Below are positions 32,633 to 41,892 of a stretch of DNA of 64,000 bases, in pieces. Position 1 is the stretch's first letter; every line of letters starts with the position of its first letter. The DNA lies in assembly GCF_017312485.1 (NCBI RefSeq), contig NZ_BMBA01000004.1, forward strand, positions 248,001 through 312,000, written 5' to 3'. The position numbers and the translations under genes are program-made. This DNA is from Clostridium zeae (lineage in GTDB: Bacteria; Bacillota; Clostridia; Clostridiales; Clostridiaceae). The notes under the pieces are model-generated. The model was given only the letters and a program-made list of their open reading frames with translations, was not told the origin of the DNA and made no database searches.

Positions 32633-33622
32633 AAGAATCTCAATTATATTCCTTCTTAGTTTCCACACATTGCAGCCAAAATTACTTACTAAAGTAATGC
32701 AAATATCACGAGCAGTATCATAACTGGATATAAAACTTACTCCAGGGTCACAGCCTTGAAAATATGGGATATATGTGCTCTCTTCTACCTTATCAAGCCA
32801 AATGCCATACCCATAGTATTGTGAATTACTGCTACTTTGTACACTTAACATCTGCTCCAACATATCTTTAGAAATAAGATTGCCGTTTAATAAATTTAAC
32901 CAAAACTTATTTATATCTAAAACTGTAGTAAAGACTCCTCCTGCACCAGTTCCCTTCACATCTACACTATAAATATTAGTGTAATACTCTTCACGCTTCT
33001 TATCATATATATAGGAATTAGCACAATTTTCAGGTAATCTATCTAATTCATAGTAACCTGTATCATACATACTACAGGGATCAAAAATACTCTCTTTTAA
33101 GTATTCATCAAATAACTGGCCTGTTAATTTCTCAATTATAATACCAAGTACAACAAATCCAGTATTATTATATTGAAATCTTTCCTCTGGTGGATACATC
33201 ATAGGTTTGTTAATGAAAAGTGGTATTAGATCAGATGACTTCCTAATTTTATAATTAGGGTAATCCTTCCACAACTCATCATATTCACTCATTATACTTT
33301 CATCAAAATAATCTGGGATTCCAGAAGTATGACATAACAGCTGTTTTACTGTTATTTTTTCATCAATGTCCTTTAAATCAAAACCAAGTAAACTTCCTAT
33401 ATTGTCATCAAAGCTTAGCTTTCCAGCTTCTATTAATTGCAAAATGGCAACTGCAACAAATGCCTTGCCTGCTGAAGCTGTGGCAAATTTTGTATTAATT
33501 TTATTTGGAATTTTATTTGGTAAATCTGTATAACCATAGCTCTTTTGAAATATGTCACTTCCGTTTTTAACTATAGAAATACAACCATTAAAATCATTGT
33601 CTACTATTTCTTCAAATCTCAT
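32615..33622 (-). CDS. Serine hydrolase, beta-lactamase/PBP4 family
   Basis: A 335-residue class C beta-lactamase-like protein. The SxxK motif is seen as ASAGKAFVA near residue 52 and the YxN motif as YNNTGF near 150. The HTG-type third motif is not obvious. Without a signal peptide it is probably cytoplasmic, as for EstB-like esterases or D-aminopeptidases, rather than a secreted lactamase. AGGAGG precedes the ATG. It follows a GNAT gene with a 12-bp gap, and its last codons derive from a dispersed repeat. Confidence 0.85.
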   Translation of the reverse strand: MRFEEIVDNDFNGCISIVKNGSDIFQKSYGYTDLPNKIPNKINTKFATASAGKAFVAVAILQLIEAGKLSFDDNIGSLLGFDLKDIDEKITVKQLLCHTSGIPDYFDESIMSEYDELWKDYPNYKIRKSSDLIPLFINKPMMYPPEERFQYNNTGFVVLGIIIEKLTGQLFDEYLKESIFDPCSMYDTGYYELDRLPENCANSYIYDKKREEYYTNIYSVDVKGTGAGGVFTTVLDINKFWLNLLNGNLISKDMLEQMLSVQSSSNSQYYGYGIWLDKVEESTYIPYFQGCDPGVSFISSYDTARDICITLVSNFGCNVWKLRRNIIEILKDEPL

Positions 33623-33634
33623 AAGTAAAACCTC

Positions 33635-34501
33635 CTAGCTTTTCTTCCATGATGACCATTTCACCATAGGTTCATAGCCAATTGCGAAATAAAAGCCATT
33701 TCCTCCACCGGTCATATGTGTTGCTCCTAAAGCAGCAGTTCTTCTATATAGCTCTGATAATGCAGCAGAAGCAAGTCCCATTTTTCTGTATTCTGGAACT
33801 GTTGATAATGGTTCCAAATATGCAAGATTATTTTCAGGAACCATCCACATCCCTGCACAACAAACATACTCACCTTTAGCATTTTTAATAATAACATCTA
33901 GTTCAGGGGTTGCATGTGGAGCTGACATTAAATTATATCCACGTTCTACACCACCTTCTGGTTCTGTATCATGGTCAAAACCTCTCCAAAATGCCTCTAT
34001 CATTTTCTTCATATCATACTTTCCAGGTTCTTCGAAGGAAAAACCTTCTGGCAATTGAAAGTTCAATGGTCCTTTAGAAAAATCATAAATTCCATATTCC
34101 CATTCATTAGTTTTTTCATATCCCATACCTCTAGCAACTTCTATCACATTTTTTTGACTCATAAAGATACTAAGCTCTAAACTTCCATCTTCTGTGCTTA
34201 ATCGCTGTTCTGCATGTTCTAGCATCTGTGGTATAAGCTTTTCGTATCCTTCTTTCAAGTTGAAAAATACCTTACCAATCTGAGATTCATAAAAGCAAAA
34301 TCCAACTATATCACCGTTATCCTCCCAAATGGCATTTCTATGACTTTGCGAATTGTCAGTCCAATATAGCATTTGTGCATATTCAAAAAACGTTGCAGGA
34401 GCACCATTTTTCCAATCAACTGAATAATTATCAATCATAAATTGATACACCTTTATAAAATCAGCAAGTCTTCTATATGGTCTTTTTATAATATTTTTCA
34501 T
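33635..34501 (-). CDS. GNAT N-acetyltransferase, two-domain
   Basis: A 288-residue protein with an N-terminal degenerate GNAT half and a C-terminal full one. The acetyl-CoA motif is LSTVPEYRKMGLASAALSEL, around residue 240. Start choice: GGAGG lies 7 bases before the second ATG at 34501 and only 4 before the first. It forms an operon with the serine hydrolase. The substrate is unknown. Confidence 0.82.
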   Translation of the reverse strand: MKNIIKRPYRRLADFIKVYQFMIDNYSVDWKNGAPATFFEYAQMLYWTDNSQSHRNAIWEDNGDIVGFCFYESQIGKVFFNLKEGYEKLIPQMLEHAEQRLSTEDGSLELSIFMSQKNVIEVARGMGYEKTNEWEYGIYDFSKGPLNFQLPEGFSFEEPGKYDMKKMIEAFWRGFDHDTEPEGGVERGYNLMSAPHATPELDVIIKNAKGEYVCCAGMWMVPENNLAYLEPLSTVPEYRKMGLASAALSELYRRTAALGATHMTGGGNGFYFAIGYEPMVKWSSWKKS

Positions 34502-34642
34502 CATGTATCCTCCAAATCTAAATAGGCAGTTTATTAAACTCCTAAATTATAAATAAAGTGTCTTCATCTATAATTTTAATTCTTCTGAAGGATGGAATGA
34601 AAGGTACTGATCATTTCTATATTGTTTTTTATACAAAAGCTA

Positions 34643-35194
34643 TCACACATCATAAATAATTGCATTTTTTATAAGTTCTAAATTATATTTCAAATCAGCT
34701 TCACCATTTACAGTAATTTGTTTGCACTTTAACAACCTTTGCCACTGATCATGCTCTGCCTTACTTCTCATATCAGTGCCTCCTGTATCATAAGCAGCCG
34801 CCCATTCAATAAATTTCACATGATTTTTATACATGTCCCCACCTATCTCAATACGTGAGCCAAAATTCTTCTTTTCTCTTTCCATTAGACGCTCAATACG
34901 AACATTTTTATCTGTTACCACACGAACTGCTAAGGTGAAATATGGAATTAACTCATCTCCCCAATCCACAAGTGAACCTGAAATAACAGCTTTATCTGAA
35001 CGTAAAATATCTTTCTTCATCATTTGAAGCCGCTCAGCCTTTTCTCTTTTTTCTATGTACTTTGGATTTGTTGGAAGCCAAAAGTAATCATCTGTATCCA
35101 TAAACATATATCCAAGCTTCTCCGATATAAATCTACCTAATGTAGACGTTCCTGAACCTGATGCCCCATATATATGAATTACACTTTTTTGCAT
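34643..35194 (-). CDS. P-loop nucleotide-kinase-like protein
   Basis: A 183-residue protein. The glycine-rich loop is GASGSGTSTLG at residues 9-19, with Thr-Ser in place of Lys-Thr of Walker A, followed by MDTDDYFWLPTNPKY, which resembles adenylate/shikimate-kinase-type substrate regions. The missing Lys makes ATP use uncertain. The ATG at 35194 has GTGGAGG 7 bases upstream; the upstream in-frame Met lacks a site and would overlap the preceding gene. Confidence 0.7.
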   Translation of the reverse strand: MQKSVIHIYGASGSGTSTLGRFISEKLGYMFMDTDDYFWLPTNPKYIEKREKAERLQMMKKDILRSDKAVISGSLVDWGDELIPYFTLAVRVVTDKNVRIERLMEREKKNFGSRIEIGGDMYKNHVKFIEWAAAYDTGGTDMRSKAEHDQWQRLLKCKQITVNGEADLKYNLELIKNAIIYDV

Positions 35195-35219
35195 ATCTTC
35201 CTCCACTGTAAATTGAAAT

Positions 35220-35507
35220 TTATTCAACAAATATCTTGAAGTCTTCGGCATACTTTGTTGGTTGAAATTCTACTATTTCATAAGCTGCAATTGTATTTTT
35301 CTTAAAAGGATCTTCATTAATGATTCCTTCAACCTCTTTCATATCTTTCGCATTACATAAAATAACTCCACCAGTTCGAGGATTTTTTCGCCCAGAACAA
35401 ATAAAATTTTTGTTATCATAATATTTATTTAAGAATGCAATATGCTCATTTAAATACTTTTCAACCTCCTCAATTGGCTTAATATAAGTTAAATTGATTA
35501 TAAACAT
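35220..35507 (-). CDS. YciI family protein
   Basis: A 95-residue protein, the usual YciI length, in a ferredoxin-like fold. LNEHIAFLNKYYDNKNFICSG with the conserved His and the GGVILC strand match YCII domains, which serve as small hydrolase- or ligand-binding units. GGGGGAA lies 6 bases before the ATG at 35507. It is in a minus-strand run with kinase and VOC genes. Confidence 0.85.
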   Translation of the reverse strand: MFIINLTYIKPIEEVEKYLNEHIAFLNKYYDNKNFICSGRKNPRTGGVILCNAKDMKEVEGIINEDPFKKNTIAAYEIVEFQPTKYAEDFKIFVE

Positions 35508-35541
35508 TTTCTGTTCCCCCATATAATTTAAAATTCTTAAT

Positions 35542-35964
35542 TTACTTCACTCTTTTAGACATTGGATGTTCTTTATTAAACTCGATTAAATCCCATAAGT
35601 TACCGTATAAATCTTTAAATACTGCTACCGTTCCATAATCTTGTTCTTTAGGTTTTCTAATAAATTCTATTCCTACTTCAAGCATTTCATTATAATCACG
35701 CCAAAAATCATCAGTTCCTAAAAAAAGAAAGACTCTTCCACCTGTTTGATTTCCTATAAAATCTTCTTGCTCTGACTTAGATGCTCTTGCAAGTAATATT
35801 GTTGTTCCATTTGAACCAGGTGGAGATACTACTACCCACCTTTTATCTTGCTCTAATTGATATGTATCTTCTAATAATTCAAATTTAAGCTTTTGTGTGT
35901 AAAATTCAATTGCTTCATCATAATCTTTTACAACTAAAGCAATATGTACAATTGATTGAAGCAT
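35542..35964 (-). CDS. VOC family protein
   Basis: A 140-residue vicinal-oxygen-chelate protein. It opens IVHIALVVKDYDEAIEFYTQKLKFELLED and ends TVAVFKDLYGNLWDLIEF, the glyoxalase I-like frame with possible metal ligands His-7 and Glu near the end. It may be a lyase, a dioxygenase-like protein or a drug-binding protein. AGGAGAAT precedes the ATG. Confidence 0.88.
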   Translation of the reverse strand: MLQSIVHIALVVKDYDEAIEFYTQKLKFELLEDTYQLEQDKRWVVVSPPGSNGTTILLARASKSEQEDFIGNQTGGRVFLFLGTDDFWRDYNEMLEVGIEFIRKPKEQDYGTVAVFKDLYGNLWDLIEFNKEHPMSKRVK

Positions 35965-36017
35965 AGTTATTCTCCTTTTTCTTTACAGTTTACTAACTTA
36001 TAAATTGGGATTTGTAA

Positions 36018-36746
36018 TTATGATATTCCGTAAAAATATTTCAAAATATTTTTAAAATCAGGATATTTTATATATTTAATATTTTCTATAACCTTTTTAA
36101 CATCATAATGTACATTCAATTTTTCATATGTAATACAATCTTCATTAACAACAATAATACCAGCTCTTGCAATATTTATGTCATCTGCTGGGCATCCCAA
36201 AGAGCCACTATTTATATACCATTTATTCGATTCATGATTAATTGAAGGAGCATGTTTATGACCGTATACTATGATGTCTGCTTCCACATTCTTAAACATC
36301 ATTTTCAAATCATCCAATGAAGGATTTGACGTAAATTTTACATACTTATTATCTTGGTCTATAGCATAGTGAGCCGTATAAATTGTCTTTCCGCAAATTT
36401 TTAACGTTTTTGTATATGGCAATGACTTTATAAACTCAATAGATTCCTCACTGAGTTTTCCGTGCTCCCATTTATGATGTTCCATTTCACCATAATCCAT
36501 CATTTCATCATTAGGAAATGTAATAGGTATTCCATTAACAAGATAATTATCATGATTTCCTCTTACGCACTCTATGTTATCTTTAAATAACATTATCCTT
36601 TTTACAGTTTCTTCTGGTTTTGGTCCAATTCCAATGATATCTCCACTGCATATAATTCTTTCTATACCAAGCGAATCAAATTCATCTAAAACCGCATTCA
36701 ATGCATCAATATTACTATGTATATCGGTTATTACTCCTATTTTCAC
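36018..36746 (-). CDS. Calcineurin-like metallophosphoesterase
   Basis: A 242-residue phosphoesterase of the YfcE/MJ0936 type. All metal motifs are present: DIHSN (residues 8-12), GDIIGIGP, GNHDN, the TAHYAI region and GHKHAP. It would hydrolyse phosphodiesters or phosphomonoesters with two metal ions. The ATG at 36755 abuts AGGAG directly, so the GTG at 36746 is a better start. It lies 26 bp after the MazG-like gene. Confidence 0.88.
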   Translation of the reverse strand: MKIGVITDIHSNIDALNAVLDEFDSLGIERIICSGDIIGIGPKPEETVKRIMLFKDNIECVRGNHDNYLVNGIPITFPNDEMMDYGEMEHHKWEHGKLSEESIEFIKSLPYTKTLKICGKTIYTAHYAIDQDNKYVKFTSNPSLDDLKMMFKNVEADIIVYGHKHAPSINHESNKWYINSGSLGCPADDINIARAGIIVVNEDCITYEKLNVHYDVKKVIENIKYIKYPDFKNILKYFYGIS

Positions 36747-36772
36747 CTTATGCATCTCCTATAAATTACTAC

Positions 36773-37135
36773 TTATCTATCCTCATATTTGCTCTTATAT
36801 TCTTTGACATAATTACGTTTCATATTTTTTTTATGTTTGTCTATATATGAAGAAGAGATTTCATCTGCTGTAATTCCATACCTAAGTAATGTATCATTAA
36901 AATACATTAATACATCACTCATCTCTTCACAGAATGCTTTTCTAACATTTTCATCCTCTATTATAGCCAAATCACCTTTTTTCTTTATTATTGAAATACA
37001 TTCGCCTATTTCTTCCATCATCCATAGAATAAAATTTCTACCGTACTTTGCTTCTAATGGCGACCAGGTATCTTTATGTAATTCATATAAATCCTTCTGC
37101 ATATTCAGCATATCTGAAATTTTTATATCATTCAT
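36773..37135 (-). CDS. MazG-like nucleotide pyrophosphohydrolase
   Basis: A 120-residue protein with the four-helix MazG fold. The magnesium site EEIGE (about 40-44) and EEMSD (about 68-72) matches the EExxE...ExxD motif. Such enzymes remove pyrophosphate from non-canonical dNTPs. ATG at 37135 has GGGGG upstream. It starts the minus-strand run MazG, phosphoesterase, VOC, YciI and kinase. Confidence 0.85.
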   Translation of the reverse strand: MNDIKISDMLNMQKDLYELHKDTWSPLEAKYGRNFILWMMEEIGECISIIKKKGDLAIIEDENVRKAFCEEMSDVLMYFNDTLLRYGITADEISSSYIDKHKKNMKRNYVKEYKSKYEDR

Positions 37136-37285
37136 TTTATACCCCCACAAATTTCAATTTTCCTTATAACAACAAATTACTTATACCTTAAATTATAACA
37201 TATTGTGTAAATTAGTATTGATTGTTAAATTGTATGAAATTATGTTGAAGATGTGTAATAGGTATTGCTATAAAAAAGCCTTATA

Positions 37286-37361
37286 TTATGTATTAAATAA
37301 ATGTTGTTACTGCTACATAAAAGGACAAGCCGTAAAATATCAACATTTATTTAATACATAA
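37286..37361. repeat. Inverted repeat with 21-bp perfect arms
   Basis: Arms 37286-37306 and 37341-37361 are exact reverse complements with a 34-base spacer that itself has no symmetry. The U tract is missing on both sides, so it is not an obvious terminator. It may be the scar of a mobile element or a binding site. It lies in a 581-bp gene-poor gap between the MazG gene and the remnant at 37717. Confidence 0.65.
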
Positions 37362-37716
37362 GCTAATAGTATAAAAATATATACACGTACAAGTCCAAAT
37401 GTATGAGATATGAGAGTTTGAAGAGTTATATTTAAGATAATTATTAGAATTTTTTTAAATGGAGTTTAAGGATTAAAGTAATAGATCCAAATCTTGATTT
37501 CTTTATCCCCTAATTTTGCATAGAGTTAATTATATAATTGTAAATAATTAAGTTAGAATGTGAAAATAAGACGACATAATTGATGAAACTAAAAATGCAA
37601 ATAATTTTCTTTGATAATTGAATATTTCAGCGTAGAAAATAATATTAAAACCTTCAATTAGCTGCATATCCCATGGAATAAGTTGGTTATATATGGTATT
37701 ATTACAAGTAATTTAA
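37362..37716. other. Gene-poor AT-rich stretch
   Basis: No open frame with a ribosome binding site and no recognisable RNA. It separates the inverted repeat at 37286 from the remnant at 37717. Confidence 0.4.
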
Positions 37717-37839
37717 GTTAGGATTATAGAATATGACTATGGTGCAACAAGTTATTGTGGTGATAGAATATACTTGGACCATGCTTTAGAAATAGAGTTT
37801 GACAAAGAGAATATATGTAACATAAGGTTGAATGGATAA
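37717..37839 (+). pseudogene. C-terminal gene remnant, unrecognised
   Basis: An open frame of 40 codons reads RIIEYDYGATSYCGDRIYL and DHALEIEFDKENICNIRLNG before TAA. There is no start codon or ribosome binding site. Codon use and composition look protein-coding, so it is probably the end of a lost gene. I cannot name a family. Confidence 0.45.
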
Positions 37840-37926
37840 TTGAATTGCTATTCGGATTAGTTGCTAATTTTCTAGAATGGTGTAATAGTAAAAATATTAT
37901 ATGATATAAGAATGGAGGAAGTAACA

Positions 37927-38115
37927 TTGGAAAAAACCGTTAATTTTATAATTCAAACAGTTGCATATTTTGGAATTGTTTTATTGATATTTTTTATTTC
38001 AAGGAAATTTGGTATTAATTCACATTCATCCATATGGTCATTAGCTATTGGTTCAACTGTTGGTTGGATTATAGTGCAAGGATTCTCTACAATTAAAAAG
38101 AGAAAGAAAAATTAA
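37927..38115 (+). CDS. Small two-helix membrane protein, unknown
   Basis: A 62-residue protein starting at TTG 37927, 8 bases after GGAGG; the upstream ATG at 37912 overlaps that site. Two hydrophobic segments (about residues 12-26 and 37-51) are followed by the basic tail KKRKKN. No family is recognised. It stands alone with a terminator behind it. Confidence 0.6.
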   Translation: MEKTVNFIIQTVAYFGIVLLIFFISRKFGINSHSSIWSLAIGSTVGWIIVQGFSTIKKRKKN

Positions 38116-38175
38116 GATAATACATATATGGGCTGTTTCGCGATGCTCTTATAAATAAAAAACAAATAATTAATT

Positions 38176-38215
38176 AAAACACTGCATTATTTATATTTGA
38201 GTTTTGCAGTGTTTT
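38176..38215 (+). terminator. Intrinsic terminator
   Basis: The 11-base arms AAAACACTGCA and TGCAGTGTTTT enclose an 18-base loop and are followed by a short T-containing tail. It ends the small membrane protein gene. Confidence 0.65.
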
Positions 38216-38344
38216 CGCATTGTAATTCAACAATAATGGCCCATAACAGATCAAATAAAAGATATGAACAATATGCTTTGAAAATTTAATATTGTAGCTA
38301 AAAAAATCTCTATAAAGAATTATTTAGTTATTTGTATTTTAGAA

Positions 38345-39310
38345 TCACTTAAATTGCTTATAAACAGATGAATCTAAAGCTTCAAGCCTAGGAAGAGATA
38401 TCCCTAGCCTACGTGCTTCAGCAAGAGCATCTCGTACAAATATTGTATTACTCTCGGCTTTTAGACTTTCACTGCCACTAGCACTTCTCATTATTTCTCT
38501 AGGTAGCTGCCCTTTAGCTAGTGCTAGCTTCATTGCAAAAGCTACAAGACTAGCAGGTAGTAAATTTATTGTAATTTTTGTGATTGAACTAAGCTTAGAG
38601 CCTTTAGCCTCCATCAACGGAATTAGATTCCTTAATATTAAAGGCATGTCCTTAAGGGCACTTGTAGAATCGAATAAAGCATTAAGTGAACCTACTTTTG
38701 AGGCTGCAGCCATTAAGCTTGTGTTAGTAATGAAGTGAAACCATAGCCAGTTACGCATATCTTTCTTCTCAGATATACTGAAGCCTGAATTTTTAAACAA
38801 GCGAGTTACCATATCATATCTATTCTTATTAGTATTGTTATCAATGGATCCCATAAAGATATTTTTCATAAACCCACCATCTAATGTGTTTTTATTTATA
38901 AAAGCTCCACCAGCTCCAGGAAAACCCCAAACAACTTGTTCTTTTGGAATTGACCCAATTGAATTTAAAGGTTCATCAATAATATTATTAAATATTAAAA
39001 CAGTTGAATTATTTACAAGTGGTTCTAACAAACTTATTATGTTACTTAGTTGATTATGATTTACACTAATCATAATTAAATCAAAATCATCATTAGATGA
39101 AAGTACTTCTATCATTTTAATCTTCCAAGCTTTATTTACTAAATCCCCCTTCTTATTCTTCCTACCATCTAATATTTTCATATTGACTACATCACCATAC
39201 TGCTTAATTCTTCCGGGACGAACATAAAATGTTACCTCATTCCCTGCTTGCTCTAAAGCCCAGCCATATTGTGTTGAAATTACCCCTCTACCTATCATTA
39301 ATATTTTCAT
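38345..39310 (-). CDS. Ketopantoate reductase (ApbA/PanE) family protein
   Basis: A 321-residue NADPH-binding oxidoreductase. The Rossmann start is MKILMIGRGVISTQYGWALEQAG, and the C-terminal helical domain follows after about residue 180. The Lys/Asn/Glu catalytic set of true PanE is not clearly placed, so it may be a relative acting on another 2-keto acid. GGGGG precedes the ATG at 39310. It is divergent from a TetR gene. A paralog pair lies at 49763/50823. Confidence 0.8.
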   Translation of the reverse strand: MKILMIGRGVISTQYGWALEQAGNEVTFYVRPGRIKQYGDVVNMKILDGRKNKKGDLVNKAWKIKMIEVLSSNDDFDLIMISVNHNQLSNIISLLEPLVNNSTVLIFNNIIDEPLNSIGSIPKEQVVWGFPGAGGAFINKNTLDGGFMKNIFMGSIDNNTNKNRYDMVTRLFKNSGFSISEKKDMRNWLWFHFITNTSLMAAASKVGSLNALFDSTSALKDMPLILRNLIPLMEAKGSKLSSITKITINLLPASLVAFAMKLALAKGQLPREIMRSASGSESLKAESNTIFVRDALAEARRLGISLPRLEALDSSVYKQFK

Positions 39311-39334
39311 TTTATTACCCCCTAACAAACATGT

Positions 39335-39420
39335 GTTGTATAAGATACGAGTGTATGTTAATATACTATTGAATTATTCATACAACTACAACCAATAGAT
39401 TTTCAGTCATGTTGTATAAC
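39335..39420. promoter_or_regulatory. Divergent control region with GTTGTAT half-sites
   Basis: GTTGTATAA at 39335-39343, its inverse ATACAAC at 39380-39386, and GTTGTATAAC at 39411-39420 are spread over the reductase/TetR gap. The same GTTGTATAA core is in the operator of the paralog pair at 50717. They look like TetR binding sites. Confidence 0.5.
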
Positions 39421-39470
39421 CAACATTTTATTAAATCTGTTGTTTTATAAAAGGAGCTTCATGATAAATT

Positions 39471-40037
39471 ATGAATGAAAAAGACCCAAGAGCAGTGAGA
39501 ACCAAAAATTTGATTAAAGCCTCATTTGCTAAGTTACTTGAGGAAAAAGACTTTAAATACATTACAATTAAAGATATTACAACAAAGGCAACTATAAATA
39601 GAGCAACCTTTTACGCTCACTATATTGATAAGTATATTTTATTGGAAGAACTCATTGTGGAATGCTTTGAAGAAATGCTACCAATAAAACTTTCAAGCTC
39701 TGTAGATTTAAATGAAGATACTATAAAAGAACTTATTCTGTTCCTTTATGAATACAATATTTACTTTTATCAAATCTGTAAGATTGATGCTACCTCCATT
39801 GCATCAAGTGTAGATAATTTATTAAAACATAAGATAGACAATCTTATTGAAAAAATATTAACAAGTATGTCAGGTCGAGATGAGCTAGATTGTAAAGACA
39901 TAAGTATACTAGTTAAATTAATTACCTCCTCAATATATAGTTGTGCTCAATATTGTTATTCTAATAAAGATGATAAAGAATATATTATTGAAAAAACACT
40001 TAGCTTTATTATTAACGGGATGAAAACTGTTAAATAA
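39471..40037 (+). CDS. TetR/AcrR family transcriptional regulator
   Basis: A 188-residue regulator. The helix-turn-helix is about residues 10-57 (FKYITIKDITTKATINRATFYAHYIDKYILLEE). AAAGGAG lies 14 bases before the ATG, a wide gap, but no nearer in-frame start exists. It probably controls the divergent reductase. A partial, internally deleted copy of its 3' half is found at 44791-44890. Confidence 0.85.
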   Translation: MNEKDPRAVRTKNLIKASFAKLLEEKDFKYITIKDITTKATINRATFYAHYIDKYILLEELIVECFEEMLPIKLSSSVDLNEDTIKELILFLYEYNIYFYQICKIDATSIASSVDNLLKHKIDNLIEKILTSMSGRDELDCKDISILVKLITSSIYSCAQYCYSNKDDKEYIIEKTLSFIINGMKTVK

Positions 40038-40070
40038 AACCCACGATTAACATTAATAAATCGTGGGTTT
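40037..40070. terminator. Bidirectional terminator
   Basis: The 12-base arms AAACCCACGATT and AATCGTGGGTTT flank a 10-base loop. It begins at the TetR stop codon. The convergent B3/4 gene ends at 40119, so it may serve both. Confidence 0.75.
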
Positions 40071-40118
40071 CAATGCTGAAGACAAGGCGTATCAAACCAT
40101 CAGCCTTAATTAAAAATA

Positions 40119-40781
40119 CTATTTAATTATCTTAATTTCAATATCTTTTCCCTTAGCGTATTTTTCTAAAAGTTGTTTACCATACTCTAAGTATTCTTCA
40201 ACATCATTCTTACCAGAAAAAGAAAAAATGCACATTAAAATTTCACTTACATTATTCGTTATCATAGCTCTCTCTGAGTCACTTGTAGGACTTCCAAAAC
40301 TACCAAGAGAATCAGCTAATATAGGAAGATTTGCAATATTGATATTTTCTTTTCCAATACCTTTATATTGTTCTCCTTCTTTACCGATTGTTAACGAAAT
40401 TGGAGAATGAAGATTTCTAATATTATATGAACCAACAGGACACTTAGATTTTATTGATATTAAATTATTGATTTCTACAATATTATTTACTTTATAAATT
40501 CCTTTTTGCTGCAATACCCTTCTTACTAATGCTTCTGAAGATAATCTATATTTACTAGGTACCTTACCTAGCTTTTTATATACTTCTCTTCCTTCTTTAA
40601 TATTAGTCAATGAAGCTAAATCTTCTATATGTATTTCTTTCTTTAATATTTCACAATAACCGTTAATTTCTTCCCATAAACTATCACTACTGCTTTCTAC
40701 CTCTACATAGGCTTGAATGCAGCCCAGTGTAATCTCAGGACAAATTTTCTTTAATTCTTCGCTAATTATAACTTCTACCAT
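40119..40781 (-). CDS. B3/4 domain protein, copy 1
   Basis: A 220-residue protein with the B3/4 (phenylalanyl-tRNA synthetase beta B3/B4-like) domain at about residues 65-205 (RLSSEALVRRVL, then LISIKSKCPVGSYN). The domain suggests binding or editing of an amino-acid or aminoacyl compound, but stand-alone members lack a tested role. It lies behind an AraC gene on the same strand with a 126-bp gap. It is about 94% identical by eye to the copy at 59807-60469. Confidence 0.85.
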   Translation of the reverse strand: MVEVIISEELKKICPEITLGCIQAYVEVESSSDSLWEEINGYCEILKKEIHIEDLASLTNIKEGREVYKKLGKVPSKYRLSSEALVRRVLQQKGIYKVNNIVEINNLISIKSKCPVGSYNIRNLHSPISLTIGKEGEQYKGIGKENINIANLPILADSLGSFGSPTSDSERAMITNNVSEILMCIFSFSGKNDVEEYLEYGKQLLEKYAKGKDIEIKIIK

Positions 40782-40907
40782 AATACAACTAAGCTCCTTT
40801 GCATTTTAAACTATTAAAAATAAAGAACTATTAAACATAGTTCTTGTAATTACTATTATAGCCTTTTAGTTAGATAAGTCTTTTCTGTAATCTAGTTAGT
40901 TTTTAGC

Positions 40908-41615
40908 TTATCTTTTGATTTTTCTAAACTCCGCTGGAGTCATCTTTTCCAAATACTTAAATATTCTTGTAAATGATGAATTATGCTCATAACCTATCAT
41001 TTGAGAAATCTGTAAAATCGTAAAATTTGAATTTAATAAAAGCGCTTTCGCTTTCTTCACTCTTAAATTTTGTATATATTCAATTGGAGATACCTTCATT
41101 TTATTTTTAAACCATTCGCTATAATAACTGATGTTATAATGCTCAATAGTTGCTAAGGTTTTTAAATCAATATCTTCCGCAAAATGCTCATTTATGTATT
41201 TTATAGAATCAGGCATCCCCTCTTCTGCGATGAAGTCATAGCAATAGAGAAATAAGTTAGTAAGTGAACTAGAACTTTTTTTATTGTTAGATTCATTTAG
41301 CATCAAATATCTTATAGCTTTCCATTTATCATCAAATAAAATTTCCTTGCCACCTATGAGTTTTTCCATATCATATTTATTAACTATATTATTTGAAATA
41401 TCTAAAACTAAGAATTCGTTACTTTTATCAGCTCTAAAGCTATGTTTGCAATCTGGAGGAAGAAAAAACAAATGTTCATCTTCTATTGATAGTTTTTTAT
41501 GGTCAGTTTCTATATGAAGAATACCATGGATGGGCAAAATCAATTGCGCATGTGAATGTGCATGGGTATTAAGTTTATAATCATATATTCTGCGTTCACA
41601 AGTTACACTATTCAA
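40908..41615 (-). CDS. AraC family regulator with cupin domain, copy 1
   Basis: A 235-residue regulator: cupin sensor at about 1-110 (HAHSHAQLILPIHG has likely ligand-facing His residues) and AraC DNA-binding domain at 130-235 (SYYSEWFKNKMKVSP and IGYEHNSSFTRIF). It starts at TTG 41615 with AGAGGTG upstream, like copy 2. It presumably controls the B3/4 gene downstream. Confidence 0.88.
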   Translation of the reverse strand: MNSVTCERRIYDYKLNTHAHSHAQLILPIHGILHIETDHKKLSIEDEHLFFLPPDCKHSFRADKSNEFLVLDISNNIVNKYDMEKLIGGKEILFDDKWKAIRYLMLNESNNKKSSSSLTNLFLYCYDFIAEEGMPDSIKYINEHFAEDIDLKTLATIEHYNISYYSEWFKNKMKVSPIEYIQNLRVKKAKALLLNSNFTILQISQMIGYEHNSSFTRIFKYLEKMTPAEFRKIKR

Positions 41616-41892
41616 TAGTATTCACCTCTTCTTTCTATAATAAAACTGCTCTAAGTTTTCATGTTTAGCTTATTATAGCATAGATGCATGTTATTAGATT
41701 AGTATTAAAGAATAGTCTCTTTATTTTTCAATTAATTGTAATAAAAAAATTAAATTTATTAAAAATCACTTATAGAACCCTTCAAAGCATTACTTTTATA
41801 ATTTTATGAATAATTCAAGTTAAAAGAGTAACAACATCATTAATAAAATAATATATTGAAGTAATAATTTATTTAACGAATAGAGGCTTATT

